Of a stretch of 64,000 nt of DNA, positions 24,525-32,900 are shown piece by piece. Numbering within the stretch: the stretch's first letter is position 1; the number at the start of each line of letters is the position of its first letter. This DNA is from Mycobacteroides saopaulense (GTDB lineage: Bacteria > Actinomycetota > Actinomycetes > Mycobacteriales > Mycobacteriaceae): the NCBI RefSeq assembly GCF_001456355.1, contig NZ_CP010271.1:1798001-1862000 (forward strand), written 5' to 3'. The position numbers and the translations under genes were made by a program. Under the pieces are notes generated by a model. The model saw only the letters and a list, made by a program, of their open reading frames with translations. It made no database searches and was not told the DNA's origin.

Positions 24525-27500
24525 TCAGTGCGTCTGAGCCGCGAGAGCCTCGATCACGTGGTCGACCGAGGCGCCCCCGAGCAGATCCTGCACCGGGAGC
24601 TCGAAATCGAGTTCGGCCTGCACGCGCCGACGGAACTCCAGCGCCTGCAATGAATCCAGCCCCATCGCCACCATGGGCATGGCCGTGTCGATGGAATCGG
24701 CGTGATCGGCGCCGATCACCTCGGCGAGCAATTGCACCAGATGTCCGGACCGGTTGGCGGGCACCACCGCTGTGGGTCGAATGAACTCGTCGGACGCGGC
24801 GGGCCTGCTGTTGTCTTCAAGCTCGGAGAGCAATGGGCCGTACCCGAACACGCCCAGCATCGCGCGTGCTTGCGTGAGGTCGAAGGCCCCGACGAGAGTG
24901 TTGCCTGCGTGCCTGCCCATGCCGGCGGCAAGGGCGTCGGCGGGACGCATCGGATGGACGCCAGCGGCAGCCAGCTTGGCGATACCCGTGTCATCGAGGT
25001 CGAGATGGACGGTCCACTGCCCCCACTGCACGGAGACACAATCCAGCCCGCCTGCACGCCGGCGGGCCGCGAGCACGTCCAGCATCCGGTTGCCCGCGGC
25101 ATACATCAATTGGCCCTTGCCGCCGATTGTCGCAGCCAGCGAAGAACACAACATCACGCGGCAGGAATCGGTGCGGCGCAGGGCATCGAGAACATTGACG
25201 ACGCCACCGATCTTGGCGCGCAATGCCTGCTGGAACTTTTCGACCGTGATCTCGGTGAGTGGGATATCCGAATAGTCCACGGCGGCATGAATGATCACGT
25301 CCGCCGGAGTACCATCAAGCTCTTCGGCAAGGGCGGCGACGGCGGCCGTGTCGGTCACATCGCAGGCGAGCGTCCGGACCACGGCGCCGGTACTGCGTCG
25401 TATCGCATCGAGTCGCCCTGCCACGGCATCGGTTTCGCCCGACCGACTGATCAAGGTGATCTGGCGGGCGCCCAACCGCGCGTAGTGCTCGCAGAACTCC
25501 TGTCCGAGCTTTCCGGTGCCTCCGGTGATCACCACGTGGTCGGCTGCTGCCGCGCTGGCCTCGCCGTCATGGTCTTGCCCGGCATCCAGAATGCGCTTGG
25601 CGTACATGCCCTCCGCGCGCAATGCCAGCTCAGATTCACCGGCTGATTGCAGCGCGGCCAGGATGATGGCGGCATGGCCCGGGTGTGCGAGGTCGGTCCC
25701 GAGGTCGAGGTGCCGGAACGCGATGCCCGGATGTTCTGTGCCCATGCAGCGGAACCCGGCCGCGATGGCAGCGTGCACGGGATGCGCCGGGGACTCGCCG
25801 GCGGTGGCCTGTTCGCCTCCGACGGTGAGGAGCCAGCATCCGGTGACGGAACTGGACAGTTCGGGCCACCAGGTGCGGTCGCCGAAGAACTGCGAGACCG
25901 CGTCGGCGGCCGCGCGATCGTCGAGCGGATCCGGGGCGGGCAGCACAATCACCACGGTGTCGGCGTCACCGGTACCGGATTCATCTGCCGGGGTGAGGAT
26001 TTGGGCCGATGAGCCGAAGTCCGGCGCACCCTCTCGGAGAGCCTCGATCAGGGGGCCGGCTTCGCCGGTGGCGTCGATGAACCCGTACGACCTGGGCGGC
26101 ATCATCGAGCGCCGGTTCACCTTGGTCCAGGCTTCGCGCAGCAGCCGCGGGCGTGCCGAGGACCGGGTGTCGTCCGCAACACGGTCAGCAACCTTCGCAA
26201 CGGACTGTTTCGTCGGCGAGGAGAGCTCGTTTTCCGGCTCACGATACGACAGCCACAATGCAACATTGTTGTTCTGGACATTCGGAAAATCCCGCAGCGG
26301 CAGCGATATCGGCTCGGATGTCTCGGTTCGCAGTGCATCCCAGTCATAGTCGAGATCGTGGACGGCCAGGTTCGCAAGATTGGCGGCGAATTCGGTCAGA
26401 TCCGTCGCGGTGCGGGTGGAGGTGCCCGCCACGCAGGTGGTGTGTTCGGAGTCCAGGGCCGCGAGGTTCTCCCGGATCGCGAGTTGCAGCGTGGGGTGCT
26501 CGGCCACCTCGATGAAGGTGTCGACCTGCGTCTGTGTCGCGGCAGCGATGGCACGGTCGAAACGGACGGCGTTGCGCAGGTTCCAGAACCAGTACTGATC
26601 GACAGGCAGCTCCGCGGTGATCGGCGCTCCGAGTGTGGCTCCGATGCAATCGATGTCGGTGGCGGCGAACTCGGCATCGCCAAGTCGCTGGACGAGCGCC
26701 TCGCGAATCTCGGCACCGATCGAGGCGATCATGCTGGTATGAGCCGGATAGCGCACCGAGATGACCCGTGCGAACACGCCGTCTTCGGTGAGGCGCTCGA
26801 CGATACGGTGCACCGTCTCACGCTGGCCGGAAATCCCCACCATCGACGGCGAATTGACCACCGACAGCTCGGCCCAACCCGATTGCCGGGCAAGGAGATT
26901 CTCGCAGGTATCGCGATCGGCCGCGATGACTGCCATCGCATAGTCATCGGCCGGGAACTCGTCGGCGATCCGGGAACGGGTGCCCACCACGGTCACCGCG
27001 TCGGTAAGGGGCATGAGGCCGGAGACGTACGCCGCGGCGATCTCGCCCTGGCTGTGCCCGATTGTGGCATCCGGGCTGACACCTACCGAACGCCAGAGCG
27101 CGGTCAGGCCCGCCATCTGGGTGAACAGCGCGGGCTGGACCACACTTGCACTGTCGTCGGCAGGGAAGTTCTCGTCGAGAAGATAGTCGAGCGGAGAACG
27201 ACCGAATTGGGCATCGAACAGTTCCGCGCAGCGATCGACCTCCGCGCGGAACTGGGGGAACGCGTCGTAGAAGAGTCGCCCCATTCCCGGCCGCTGTCCG
27301 CCCTGCCCGGGGAACACGAATCCCCGTCGGCGTGAGGTCGCGGGCATTGAGTTGCGGACCACCCGGGCGTGGTCCGTTCCGGTGACCACGGCGCGCAGGC
27401 CGGCCACCAGTTGGTCGTGATCGTCGACAGCGATCAGCGCGCGGTACCGGCGCGCCGTGCGGGTCCGAAAGATCATGCCCGCAATGCGGTCAGGGGAGAC

Positions 27501-27617
27501 CTTTGGACGTTCAAGCACATAGGTAAGGAGTGCGGAGGCCTCTCTCCGCAGTACCTCAGGGGTGTCTGCGGAGAGCAGGACGGGGATGGCCCCGCCGGGC
27601 AAGCGGTGGCTAGACAT
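24525..27617 (-). CDS. mbtD: MbtD-like polyketide synthase (AT-KR-ACP)
   Basis: 1030 residues from the ATG at 27617; the preceding KS gene's stop overlaps this start by 8 nt. Domains: an acyltransferase (about residues 95-400) with FVFPGQGGQRPGMG and the active Ser in TIGHSQGEIAAAY (Ser189); a linker; a ketoreductase (about 685-860) with VVITGGTGKLGQEF and a Ser/Tyr/Asn-type active site near MLCSSLAATIGGKGQLMYAAGNRM; an ACP at the C-terminus with MGLDSLQALEF (Ser989). No DH or ER. With the separate KS this makes the beta-hydroxyacyl unit of a mycobactin/nocobactin siderophore. It ends only 7 bp from the RES operator. Confidence 0.87.
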   Translation of the reverse strand: MSSHRLPGGAIPVLLSADTPEVLRREASALLTYVLERPKVSPDRIAGMIFRTRTARRYRALIAVDDHDQLVAGLRAVVTGTDHARVVRNSMPATSRRRGFVFPGQGGQRPGMGRLFYDAFPQFRAEVDRCAELFDAQFGRSPLDYLLDENFPADDSASVVQPALFTQMAGLTALWRSVGVSPDATIGHSQGEIAAAYVSGLMPLTDAVTVVGTRSRIADEFPADDYAMAVIAADRDTCENLLARQSGWAELSVVNSPSMVGISGQRETVHRIVERLTEDGVFARVISVRYPAHTSMIASIGAEIREALVQRLGDAEFAATDIDCIGATLGAPITAELPVDQYWFWNLRNAVRFDRAIAAATQTQVDTFIEVAEHPTLQLAIRENLAALDSEHTTCVAGTSTRTATDLTEFAANLANLAVHDLDYDWDALRTETSEPISLPLRDFPNVQNNNVALWLSYREPENELSSPTKQSVAKVADRVADDTRSSARPRLLREAWTKVNRRSMMPPRSYGFIDATGEAGPLIEALREGAPDFGSSAQILTPADESGTGDADTVVIVLPAPDPLDDRAAADAVSQFFGDRTWWPELSSSVTGCWLLTVGGEQATAGESPAHPVHAAIAAGFRCMGTEHPGIAFRHLDLGTDLAHPGHAAIILAALQSAGESELALRAEGMYAKRILDAGQDHDGEASAAAADHVVITGGTGKLGQEFCEHYARLGARQITLISRSGETDAVAGRLDAIRRSTGAVVRTLACDVTDTAAVAALAEELDGTPADVIIHAAVDYSDIPLTEITVEKFQQALRAKIGGVVNVLDALRRTDSCRVMLCSSLAATIGGKGQLMYAAGNRMLDVLAARRRAGGLDCVSVQWGQWTVHLDLDDTGIAKLAAAGVHPMRPADALAAGMGRHAGNTLVGAFDLTQARAMLGVFGYGPLLSELEDNSRPAASDEFIRPTAVVPANRSGHLVQLLAEVIGADHADSIDTAMPMVAMGLDSLQALEFRRRVQAELDFELPVQDLLGGASVDHVIEALAAQTH

Positions 27618-28956
27618 CGTCGCCTTCCTCTCCCTCTGAGTCGCTGGCCGGCATCGCGATGATGGCGTGTGCATTGGCGCCACCGGCTCCGAACGACGAG
27701 ACCGCGCCGTACCGGATGCCGTTCTTCGGCTCCCACGGGTGCAACTTGGTGGCCAGGCGGATCCCTGTCATCGACCAGTCGACCTTGGTGGTGGGATTGT
27801 CCGCGAACAAAGTGGGCGGGATGTGTCCGTGCTGTCCGGACAGCAGCAGCTTGGTCAGGCCAACGATGCCCGCAGCGGCCTGTGCATGCCCAGCGTTGGA
27901 CTTTGAAGAGCCCAGAAATGCACTGGAGCCACCGGCGCCGTACGTACTCTGCAGTGCCATGATCTCCAGCGGATCACCGGCGCGGGTGCCGGTACCGTGT
28001 CCTTCGATCATGCCGATATCGGCCGGGTCTACACCAGAGGCGGCGATGGTCGCGGCGACCAGCTTCGCTTGCGCGCGTCCTCGTGGAACGAGAATGGGCT
28101 TACCGCCACCATTGTGGTTGGTGCGGATGGCCATGATGCGTCCATAAATGCGGTGACCGAGAGCGCGGGCACGTGATTCCCGTTCCAGCACAACCATTCC
28201 GGCCGCTTCGCCCCAAAGAGTGCCGTTGGCCTCGTCAGAGTATGAGCGGCAATGCCCATCGGGGTCGAGGGCGTGAACTCGGGAGAACTCGTAGAACGCG
28301 CCCGGCGAACCCAGTACGCAGACAGCGCCTGCCAGCGCCCATTCACACTCGTCTGCCCGTATTGCGGAGGCGGCGAGATGTACTGCCGACAATGATGATG
28401 CGCACGCGGAATCGATGCACATCGACGGGCCGATGAGGCCTAGTTGATGCGAAATGCGGCCCGCGATACCGAGTTGTCCTGTGCCGACAATGCGATGTCC
28501 GCTGTGGGCATGTACCTGTGCGACCCTGGGGCCATACTCTGTGTACGAGGCTCCCACGAAACATGCGGCCTCAGATCCGTCGACGGTGGCGGGATTGACG
28601 CCTGCGTGTTCCAGTGCTTTCCAGGCCAGCCGCATGCCGACTCGCTGTTGCGGGTCCATTGCTATGGCCTCGCGTTGGGTGACGCCGTAGAAGGCCGGAT
28701 CGAAAACAGTTGCGTCGGTGATGAATCCGCCGGCATCGGAGACTCGGCCCCAGCCTTCGAGGTTGGATAGGGATAACAGTTCATCGATGGGCCAATCCCG
28801 ATCGCGCGGGAACGGGCCGATGAGCTCTCGGCCGTCAGCAAGAGCATTCCAAAATGCCCTCGGGGTATCGATTCCGCCCGGGGCTTCAATAGCCATCCCC
28901 GAGATGACGACGGGGTCGTTCTCGACGCTGGAAGTGATTGCAGGAGTTGATGTCAC
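27610..28956 (-). CDS. mbtC: MbtC-like ketosynthase
   Basis: 448 residues from the GTG at 28956, preceded by AAGGACACC. A stand-alone KS: the nucleophile in CIDSACASSLSAVHL (Cys185), EGHGTGTRAGDP with the first His, and KSNAGHAQAAAGIVGL with the second His. These are the KS triad. The N-terminus VVISGMAIEAPGGIDTPRAFW is typical of modular PKS ketosynthases. It should condense a malonyl-type extender on the peptidyl chain together with the AT-KR-ACP protein encoded next. Second gene of the leftward thioesterase-KS-PKS operon. Confidence 0.9.
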   Translation of the reverse strand: MTSTPAITSSVENDPVVISGMAIEAPGGIDTPRAFWNALADGRELIGPFPRDRDWPIDELLSLSNLEGWGRVSDAGGFITDATVFDPAFYGVTQREAIAMDPQQRVGMRLAWKALEHAGVNPATVDGSEAACFVGASYTEYGPRVAQVHAHSGHRIVGTGQLGIAGRISHQLGLIGPSMCIDSACASSLSAVHLAASAIRADECEWALAGAVCVLGSPGAFYEFSRVHALDPDGHCRSYSDEANGTLWGEAAGMVVLERESRARALGHRIYGRIMAIRTNHNGGGKPILVPRGRAQAKLVAATIAASGVDPADIGMIEGHGTGTRAGDPLEIMALQSTYGAGGSSAFLGSSKSNAGHAQAAAGIVGLTKLLLSGQHGHIPPTLFADNPTTKVDWSMTGIRLATKLHPWEPKNGIRYGAVSSFGAGGANAHAIIAMPASDSEGEEGDDV

Positions 28957-28969
28957 GGTGTCCTTATCC

Positions 28970-29728
28970 CTACGACGAGGTCGCGCGGGCAATGTTGGTA
29001 TTCAGTAGTTCGGCCAGAGCGTCGGTCTGCGAGTTCAGGAAGAAATGCCCGCCATCGAACAAGGTCACTTCCAGTTCGTCGGTGTGCTTGCCCCAGCCGT
29101 ACAGATCGCGCATCGTGATCATGGGGTCTTGGTCTCCACCGATCGAGTGGATACGTGCCGCAACCTTGACATCATCCGCGCAGGCGTACGCATTGAATGC
29201 CTGATAGTCGCCCTTCATGACCGGTAGCGCCATCCGCATCACATCGAGGTTGCCCATGACGGCAGAATTCGTGCCCTCCAGAGCGCCCATATGCGCCAAT
29301 ACCGCATCGTCGTCGGTCGGCAGATCGGGTTTGTCGGCGATATTGCACGGTGCCACCGCCGAGGACACCGTCAGCTGATGCACATCCAGACCAGCAGCCT
29401 CTGCCAGGCGGGCGAACTCGAAGGAGATCACGGCTCCCATGCTGTGACCGAAGGTGTGGATAGGAACGCCGCGATTGTGCTCGGACGATTGGAACTCGGC
29501 GAAGGCTCCGGCGGCGATATCGGGGAGCGTCGCCAACGCCGGCTCACCCGCCCGATCCTGTCGCCCCGGGTATTGGAAGATTACGACATTAAAATTTGCT
29601 GCAGTTGCTTTTGAGAGTGTGCGGTACACCGAGGCTCCGGCACCCGCATGCGGAAAAAGCAGTAGCAATGGTGCATCGGCTGTCTCTGGCTTGTGAAACT
29701 GCCTGATCCATCCGAGTTTGCGATCCAC
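28970..29728 (-). CDS. mbtT: Type II thioesterase of siderophore cluster (MbtT-like)
   Basis: 252 residues from the GTG at 29728, preceded by GGAAGGAAG. Type II thioesterase features: LLLFPHAGAGASVYRTLSK, the nucleophile in FGHSMGAVISFEFAR, and the catalytic His in DGGHFFLNSQTD. Such enzymes clear misloaded carrier proteins or release products. The MbtB-like protein at 39541 ends soon after its last carrier domain without a thioesterase, so this free-standing enzyme may do more than editing. First gene of the leftward operon, behind the IdeR box at 29758-29776. Confidence 0.88.
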   Translation of the reverse strand: MDRKLGWIRQFHKPETADAPLLLLFPHAGAGASVYRTLSKATAANFNVVIFQYPGRQDRAGEPALATLPDIAAGAFAEFQSSEHNRGVPIHTFGHSMGAVISFEFARLAEAAGLDVHQLTVSSAVAPCNIADKPDLPTDDDAVLAHMGALEGTNSAVMGNLDVMRMALPVMKGDYQAFNAYACADDVKVAARIHSIGGDQDPMITMRDLYGWGKHTDELEVTLFDGGHFFLNSQTDALAELLNTNIARATSS

Positions 29729-29757
29729 GTCCAGCTTCCTTCCAAACTTGCAGATAG

Positions 29758-29776
29758 TTAGATTAGCCTAACGTAA
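29758..29776. promoter_or_regulatory. IdeR iron box 1 (leftward operon)
   Basis: TTAGATTAGCCTAACGTAA matches the IdeR pattern TWAGGTWAGSCTWACCTWA at 17 of 19 positions. It lies 30 bp upstream of the GTG of the thioesterase gene, so Fe-bound IdeR should block the leftward operon in iron-rich cells. Confidence 0.85.
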
Positions 29777-29858
29777 CTCTCGATGGGGTATGTCGCTCGC
29801 ACCGTCCGCGGTGATGCAGGGCACCCATGGGGAGTCGCCCGCCGTCGCCGGCAGCCAT

Positions 29859-29877
29859 TAAGGTAAGGCTAGGCATA
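29859..29877. promoter_or_regulatory. IdeR iron box 2 (rightward NRPS operon)
   Basis: TAAGGTAAGGCTAGGCATA matches 16 of 19 positions of the IdeR pattern: all 13 of the left part fit, while the right arm is degenerate. It lies 27 bp before the ATG of the 18-residue leader frame and 80 bp before the NRPS start. The proximity to box 1 suggests coordinated control of both operons. Confidence 0.7.
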
Positions 29878-29903
29878 GTTCGGAGATTGAGGTGGTTCGA
29901 TTC

Positions 29904-29960
29904 ATGCGCGCGGAGTCGCTCGGATTCCAGGCTTTCGTCGTCGGCGGTGACGCTCGGTGA
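29904..29960 (+). CDS. Possible 18-residue leader peptide coupled to mbtE
   Basis: The frame encodes MRAESLGFQAFVVGGDAR and stops at TGA 29958-29960, overlapping the mbtE GTG (29957) in a GTGA. It has a good ribosome site (GAGGTGG, 8 nt before the ATG), whereas mbtE has none visible at its own start. It may simply supply ribosomes to mbtE by reinitiation. No obvious amino-acid sensor run is present. It was found by reading the gap; no homologue is known to me. Confidence 0.45.
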   Translation: MRAESLGFQAFVVGGDAR

Positions 29961-32900
29961 GCGGAGATCAATTGTCCGCACTGGACCGCCGGCGGGAGCT
30001 GTTACGCAAACGACTCGCCGAAAGCGGTGTCGAGGCGCAACGCGTCGATGCGGTCCCTCGGGTCCAGGCGGGCGAGCGTCGCCGGCTGGCGCCGGGCCAG
30101 CGCCGGCTGTGGTTCCTGCAAACCAAGGATGCGGCCGACACCTCACTCAACATCTGCGTCGCGCACCGGATGCAGGGCGCGCTCGACGGCTCGAAGTTGC
30201 GTGATGCCTTCGCCGCGGTGATTGCGCGACACGACATCCTGCGTACTTCATACGGTGTCGATGCTGACGGAGAGCCCTATCAGGTTTTCAGTGACGAAAT
30301 CGAATTGCCATGGACAACAGTCGATCTAGGGCATCTTGTTGAGGGCGAGCAAGGGCGGGAAGTTCAGGCGCTTGCTGATCGCGAGTTCGGGCGGCCGTTT
30401 GAACTCGCGGTGGACGCGCCACTGCGGATCACCCTGCTGCGTCTGAGCGATCAGGACTTTGTCCTGCTGCTGGTGGTTCACCATATCTGCTGGGACGACA
30501 ACTCGTGGGAAGTGTTCTTCGCCGAGCTGAATGGTCACTACAACGGTCGCCTTACCGAGGGCCACGCGCCGCAGTTTGTCGTCGTGGGGGCTGGAGACGA
30601 TTCAGCGTCCGAAGCGGACATCGAGTATTGGCGCAAATCCCTGACGCCGCTGCCGGATCCTCTGGAGCTCCCTGGCTCCGCCGCCACGCATTCTTCCAGG
30701 GCTGCACGGCGGCGTGCGGCAGCGTTACCTGACGAAACTGCTTCCCGGGTAGAGGAATTCGCCCGCGAGCACTCGGCGACTCCGTTCATGGTGCTGCTGG
30801 CGGCCTTCGGGACGCTCGTGTATCGGTACACCGCCGCATCCGATTTCGTGATCGCAATTCCGGTGGCTGAGCGTAAGGCCAATGCGGAAAAGGCGATCGG
30901 CTACTTTGGCAACACACTGCTGTTGCGTACCGCATTGGATCCGCGGCAGGGTTTCGCGTCCTACCTCGCCGCTGTGCGCGAGGTGTGCTTGGGAGCTTTC
31001 GGTCACCAGGGCGTCGGCATCGATCGAGTGGTCCGCGAAGTCAACCCGATTCGCAATGCCGGGCACGATGGGCTGGACGAGCTGGTCAGGCTCGGCTTCA
31101 GCATGCGCAAGGACGCCAGCGGATATCGGCTGGAGGGTGTCCAGGCGACCCAGCTCGATCTCAGTGCTGTCAGTGCGCAGTTGCCGCTGTCGCTGGCGAT
31201 TGCCGCAGAGTCGTCCGGCACGATGGTTGAGATCGAGTACCAGACCGACACGATGCCCGAATGGCTTGTTGACCAGCTTCTGACGCATTACGGACGTCTA
31301 CTGGAGGATGGGGTGGCCCGTCCGGAAGTACCTGTTGCTCTGCTGGACCCCTTCGGAGTCGAAGAGCATGCCGCACTGCTCGATCAATCGCGCGGGGTGT
31401 TGTCGACCGTCCCGCAGAAAACTCTTGTCGATGTGCTGGAAGAGGCCTGCCGGGCGACGCCCAATGCGCTGGCGCTGGTGGCTGACGATGGCGAACTGAC
31501 TTACGATGCGCTGCATCGACGTTCCAACCGGCTCGCGAGATGGCTTGTCTCTCAGGACATCGGCACCGAGGACGTCATAGCGCTGAGAATGTCGACCTCG
31601 ATAGAGTTCATCGTGGCGATGCTCGCAGTCCTCAAATCGGGTGCTGCGTACATGCCGATTGACCCCGCGTTGCCCGCTGAGCGCATCGAGTATCTGACCA
31701 GCGATGCGCGGCCGCGAATGGTGCTGGGCACTGAGGAATTCAGGGCCGCTGAGGCGAAGTCTGCGGATTTGGCCGACGCCGCAATCGATGACACCGAACG
31801 ATTGCGTTCACTGCGGCCCGAGAACTTGGCCTATGTGATTTACACCTCGGGATCCACTGGGCGGCCCAAGGGTGTCGCCGTCGCTCATGCTGCCATCGCC
31901 GAGCACATCGTCTCGTTCACAGCAGACTGGAGCATGACTGCCGAGGATCGGATGTTGCAGTCGACTTCGGTGAGTTTCGATGCTTCGTTGGCCGACATTT
32001 TGTGCCCTCTGTCTCTAGGGGCACAGGTTGTTGTTCCGAGACCAAAGCCTTTCTCGGATATTGGGTATGTGATCGACCTCGTTCGTCGTCGCGGTGTAAC
32101 GGTGCTGCACATGGTGCCGTCGCTGCTCAATTCGGTGATGTTATTGCCCGAGGCGCGTGAGCTTCGCGGGCTCCTGCGGCACATTCCTGTGGGCGGTGAG
32201 GCATTGCCAGGCGAGGTGGCAGACAAGTTCGCCACCATGTTTGACGCGGAACTGCGGAATCATTACGGCCCCACCGAGGCGGTGGTGTGTTCGACGTACA
32301 TGCCGGTGGAAGGCCCTCAAGGTAATTCGGTGGTGCCGATCGGCAGGCCGAATCGCAATGTGTATGCCTACGTGCTGGATGAGGCGCTCGCGTTGGTGCC
32401 CGCAGGAGTCGTAGGTGAGCTGTATCTCGGTGGCGCCCAACTGGCACGTGGCTACCTTGGTCGGCCAACCCTGACCGCGGAGAGATTCGTGGCCGACCCA
32501 TTCGGTTCCGGAGGGCGGTTGTATCGGACGGGTGATCTGGTGCGCCGTAATGTTTCCGGCGAACTGGAATTCATCGGTCGCGCGGACGAGCAGGTGAAGG
32601 TACGAGGGTTCCGTATCGAGCTCGGCGAGGTGGAAGCGGTCGTAGGCGCCGATCCTCGCGTCGGTCGCTGTGTGGTCACGGTGGTGGAGGACGCTCAGGT
32701 GGGGCCAATGCTGGCGGCCTACGTGGTGCCCGCTGCGGGCGGCGATGCGGAGATCAATCTGGAGGAGCTGAAGACTCGTGCGCAGGATCTACTGCCCGGG
32801 TATATGGTCCCCAGCGCGTTCGTGGTGATTCCGGAGATTCCGCTGACCACCAGCGGCAAGCTTGACAAGCGGGCGTTGCCGGCCCTCGATGCACTGGTGG

